Shown in pieces: positions 61,703 to 64,000 of a stretch of DNA of 64,000 nt. Within the stretch, counting starts at the first letter, position 1; each line of letters opens with the position of its first letter. Source of the stretch: Dimorphilus gyrociliatus (taxonomy: Eukaryota; Annelida; Polychaeta; Dinophilidae). The notes below the pieces were generated by a model. The model made no database searches, had not been told where the DNA came from, and saw only the letters and a list, made by a program, of their open reading frames with translations. Where the stretch lies: NCBI GenBank assembly GCA_904063045.1, contig CAJFCJ010000001.1, forward strand, positions 317,501 through 381,500, read 5' to 3'. The position numbers and the translations under genes are program-made.

Positions 61703-62797
61703 TTAGAAGTAGTAGATGCGAGACAGCGGCTTAATAAAGTGGTAATCTTCGATAAAACAATGAGGACACTTGGTCGCGCGGGAATAATCGGAGAAAAAGT
61801 GGAGACTATTTCCTTTATCCAGAACTGGTTGCATACAACGATTACAAGATGATCTCTGTTCGCAGCACTGATCAGCTGCGAAAACGTCGAATGTGTACAT
61901 GGTGCCCAATTGAAGGGAGCGGCCATTCCATATTTTTCGGCAATTTTGGCATCTTATGTCACCTTGAAGGCATTCCAAACAGACAGCGCAGAGATGCGAC
62001 TTGCCATTTTTCCAAGTGACTTCGTTGGCGCAAGTTCCATAGCGGTATGGAGTAAGAAAAAGTGTTCCATCGATCAGAGGGTACTGATCGAAAACCGGTA
62101 GCGATTTCGAACACAAAACGCAGCGTAGAGTTGTTACGTTCAATTTGGTTAGAGCGCAGAGAACCAATTTACGAATGCCATCGTTTCCGTGAGGACCTTC
62201 GTCTTCTAGTTTTATGTGGTATGAATTCTGTTGATCCGTAGGCAAGCTTTCAAACGCGTCTAAGCTTGTACGCCGTCGGAAGATATTTCCAGCAGCGGCG
62301 TGCTCCTTATCCAAGAAAAAGTCAAATTTTCCATTGACAGGGGAAGGGGGAGAAGTACTAGCTGACCCACCGCTGGACAGACTTTCTGTTCTTGGTCTAA
62401 TAACCGAAGAGGCTGATTTATGTCGACGTTTTCCGGAAGCAGCTTCGACTTTAGGAGCGTCTAGATCCTTTCGAATATGGCCGCGTCCGCACAAGCACTG
62501 ACACGCCTTGTACACAAGATCATAACCTTTTTTAGTCCAAACATTTTGTTGTTTTTGTTTCTCTGACCAATTCCTTGCCCTTGAACAGCTCCTAAGAATC
62601 GTTAATGCGCGTTGTTCGAATCCGTCAAAACAGTCAGCATGCATCCATCGTCCATACTGACATTGTTCATTACTGCAGACAATTCGGACGGCATTTTTTG
62701 GTTGAAATTCGTCGATCTCTCTGTCAACTTGTGCACATCCCGATGGGAGACAACACTTAAAATGAGTTTGGTGGCCGTTGTGTTGTTTATTAGGCAT
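61703..62797 (-). CDS. HECA: Headcase protein homologue
   Basis: Single-exon ORF of 364 residues. The N-terminal part (about 1-105) has the headcase signature: a Cys-rich region with CSNEQCQYGRWMHADCF, then SCSRARNWSEKQKQQNVWTKKGYDLVYKACQC and CGRGHIRKDLD. A Ser-rich linker follows. The C-terminal part (about 225-355) is the second headcase Cys-rich domain with repeated C-x2-C pairs (CVLC, CAVCLEC, CQNC, CNRC, CPHC). In Drosophila, headcase marks imaginal and progenitor cells and partners with Unkempt downstream of TOR (family knowledge). The ATG at 62797 is the first in frame after a non-ATG extension. Reverse poly(A) signal at 61661-61666. Confidence 0.93.
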   Translation of the reverse strand: MPNKQHNGHQTHFKCCLPSGCAQVDREIDEFQPKNAVRIVCSNEQCQYGRWMHADCFDGFEQRALTILRSCSRARNWSEKQKQQNVWTKKGYDLVYKACQCLCGRGHIRKDLDAPKVEAASGKRRHKSASSVIRPRTESLSSGGSASTSPPSPVNGKFDFFLDKEHAAAGNIFRRRTSLDAFESLPTDQQNSYHIKLEDEGPHGNDGIRKLVLCALTKLNVTTLRCVLCSKSLPVFDQYPLIDGTLFLTPYRYGTCANEVTWKNGKSHLCAVCLECLQGDIRCQNCRKIWNGRSLQLGTMYTFDVFAADQCCEQRSSCNRCMQPVLDKGNSLHFFSDYSRATKCPHCFIEDYHFIKPLSRIYYF

Positions 62798-63333
62798 TTT
62801 CACAGTTTTCTCAGCTGATTTCTTTCATAGTAGTGCCGTTCGAATGAACACGGCGGTGCCTAGACGTTGTTTACCAAAATCGCGCACCATTCACGACCAA
62901 GCTTACAACAGCACTTTTGTAACGCGCACGCTGATTGGCTACAGATACTCGGCTAATGTATACAAACATATCGATTATACATAGGTCGAATTAGGTCAAG
63001 GTCTATTTCTCTGCAACATGGAGTTCCAGATATAGGATAAATTTTTAATCTTTCGGTTTTTTATCGATACGCGGCGTTCAGACAGTTAATTGTTGTAAAT
63101 GAATTTTTAGAATCGGTTTATTTTATTACTATTTTGTTCTGTAAAAAGCGGACTCATTTTTTAATTACTAATACGCGGACGTGATACAACTACGTGCTGA
63201 CGACGTTTTTTATTCTGAGAATTCTAGACCACTGACCGGATTCGTCCGGAAACAGGGACTATAAACAGCACGGTGCTGCCATCTCAATCAAACAATACAA
63301 AAGTTCAAGTTGACATTTTGATCCATATCCGCT
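62798..63333. other. Upstream region of headcase
   Basis: Promoter/5' UTR of headcase and 3' flank of the next minus-strand gene. No clear TATA box or ORF. Confidence 0.45.
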
Positions 63334-63915
63334 TTATTCACCATTCTTTTGAACTATTCGTACTTCGATTGCTTCGTCCCTTTGTTCACCTTCTGCTTCA
63401 TCGTTCTGTTGCCTGATTAGCTCTGTATTATCGTCTTTTTCTGCCACTGATAAAAACAATTAATTCCAATTAATAATGTTCTATTTTTATCGTATTTGCT
63501 CAACACACAAAATACAATATGTATATTGATACGATTAATACACGCGCGAGAGTAATCCGTATGTTGCTATTAATACTTATAATAATAAATATAGAAAAAA
63601 TAATAAATAATGAAATTTCTATTTAACGGACCAGGATTTTCTTTCACGTCTTCATTTCCTTTTTCATCCGAAGTTGCTTCCTCTTGTTTAGTCTCTTCTT
63701 CTGTTTCCTCTTCCGGTTCAACTACAGTTCTCGCTTTGGCACTACTTTGGCGGGTTGAAGGTGCAATATTACTGGGTGTTGGTTGCCTTGGAATCTATGT
63801 GCAAATCATCTTGTTTACTTAAATAGAGTTCAAAAGTGTAAAAAGAATTATGCATTTATTTTAATGATATTGAATTGAACTTACTTTGACGCGCCTTGCA
63901 GATGGGATTCTTTGA
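63334..63915 (-). CDS. 3' exons of an unidentified acidic-tailed protein (partial)
   Basis: Three minus-strand exons, 63915-63885, 63794-63632 and 63446-63334, join in one frame. They encode a short basic piece (IPSARRVKIPRQPTPSNIAP), then a Glu-rich tail (VVEPEEETEEETKQEEA) and a charged end, stop at 63334-63336. Splice borders (CACAG, GTAAGT, CACATAG, GTCCGT, TTATCAG) and phases agree; the GTCCGT donor is unusual. The rest of the gene lies beyond the window. The composition is disordered, so no family can be named. AATAAA overlaps the stop codon (63333-63338). Confidence 0.5.
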
Positions 63916-64000
63916 CTGTGAGAATGAAATAGACAAAGTGACTTGTGTGTACATTGGCACGTACGCCAAAATTCTAAATCTACTAGGACATACTCTAGAC

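Overview
This window is nuclear DNA from an animal with a compact, AT-rich, intron-containing genome. Genes sit a few kilobases apart on both strands, many introns are about 65-400 bp, and there are long (TA)n tracts. The gene set (LEV-10-like CUB protein, PHLPP, achaete-scute, HES with WRPW, headcase, Kv7 channel, SLC12A8, CEP72, a DTHD1-like protein, beta-1,4-galactosyltransferase, ankyrin/SOCS-box protein) is bilaterian. Compactness and gene content suggest a small lophotrochozoan, for example a compact-genome annelid, but that is inference. No transposon, virus, CRISPR array, rRNA or convincing tRNA was seen. All gene models were built by eye from GT-AG borders, splice phase and protein family patterns.

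Layout, left to right. The 3' end of an unidentified plus-strand gene (1-114) is followed by its probable 3' UTR. Two adjacent plus-strand cell-surface genes follow: a five-CUB/LDLa/TM protein like nematode LEV-10 (3033-9626) and a SUEL-lectin/CUB-like/CCP/TM protein (11000-17542). Convergent to these is PHLPP (22909-18589, minus), which is divergent from an achaete-scute bHLH gene (23646-24056). Next on the plus strand come a secreted arginine-rich repeat protein (26500-27415), a beta-1,4-galactosyltransferase (28111-29732), an SLC12A8-type transporter with two homologous 147-nt alternative exons (30616-34233), and an ankyrin/SOCS-box protein (35514-37066). On the minus strand are a Kv7/KCNQ channel (41117-38290) and a small cysteine-rich secreted protein (43135-42002). 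The latter is divergent from a coiled-coil/ZU5-like/double-death-domain gene (43502-47012). A HES repressor (49060-47625, minus) faces a 3.7 kb intergenic region shared with CEP72 (52754-56083). Then come a five-module zinc-finger-like protein (58716-60645), headcase (62797-61703, minus) and the 3' end of an acidic-tailed protein (63915-63334, minus).

The most notable items are: (1) a probable mutually exclusive exon pair in the SLC12A8-like transporter, of identical length and phase and both family-like, which would swap one transmembrane/loop block; (2) a phase-compatible alternative terminal exon with its own poly(A) signal inside the Kv7 gene, predicting a channel without its C-terminal assembly domain; (3) at least fourteen copies of a CTCF-core-like element, CGCCAYCTR, spread through introns and intergenic DNA; (4) several unusual domain combinations and small secreted proteins that I cannot assign to a named family. 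The genes share no evident pathway, apart from the adjacent pair of CUB-containing membrane proteins and the proneural bHLH and HES repressors, which commonly act together in neurogenesis.
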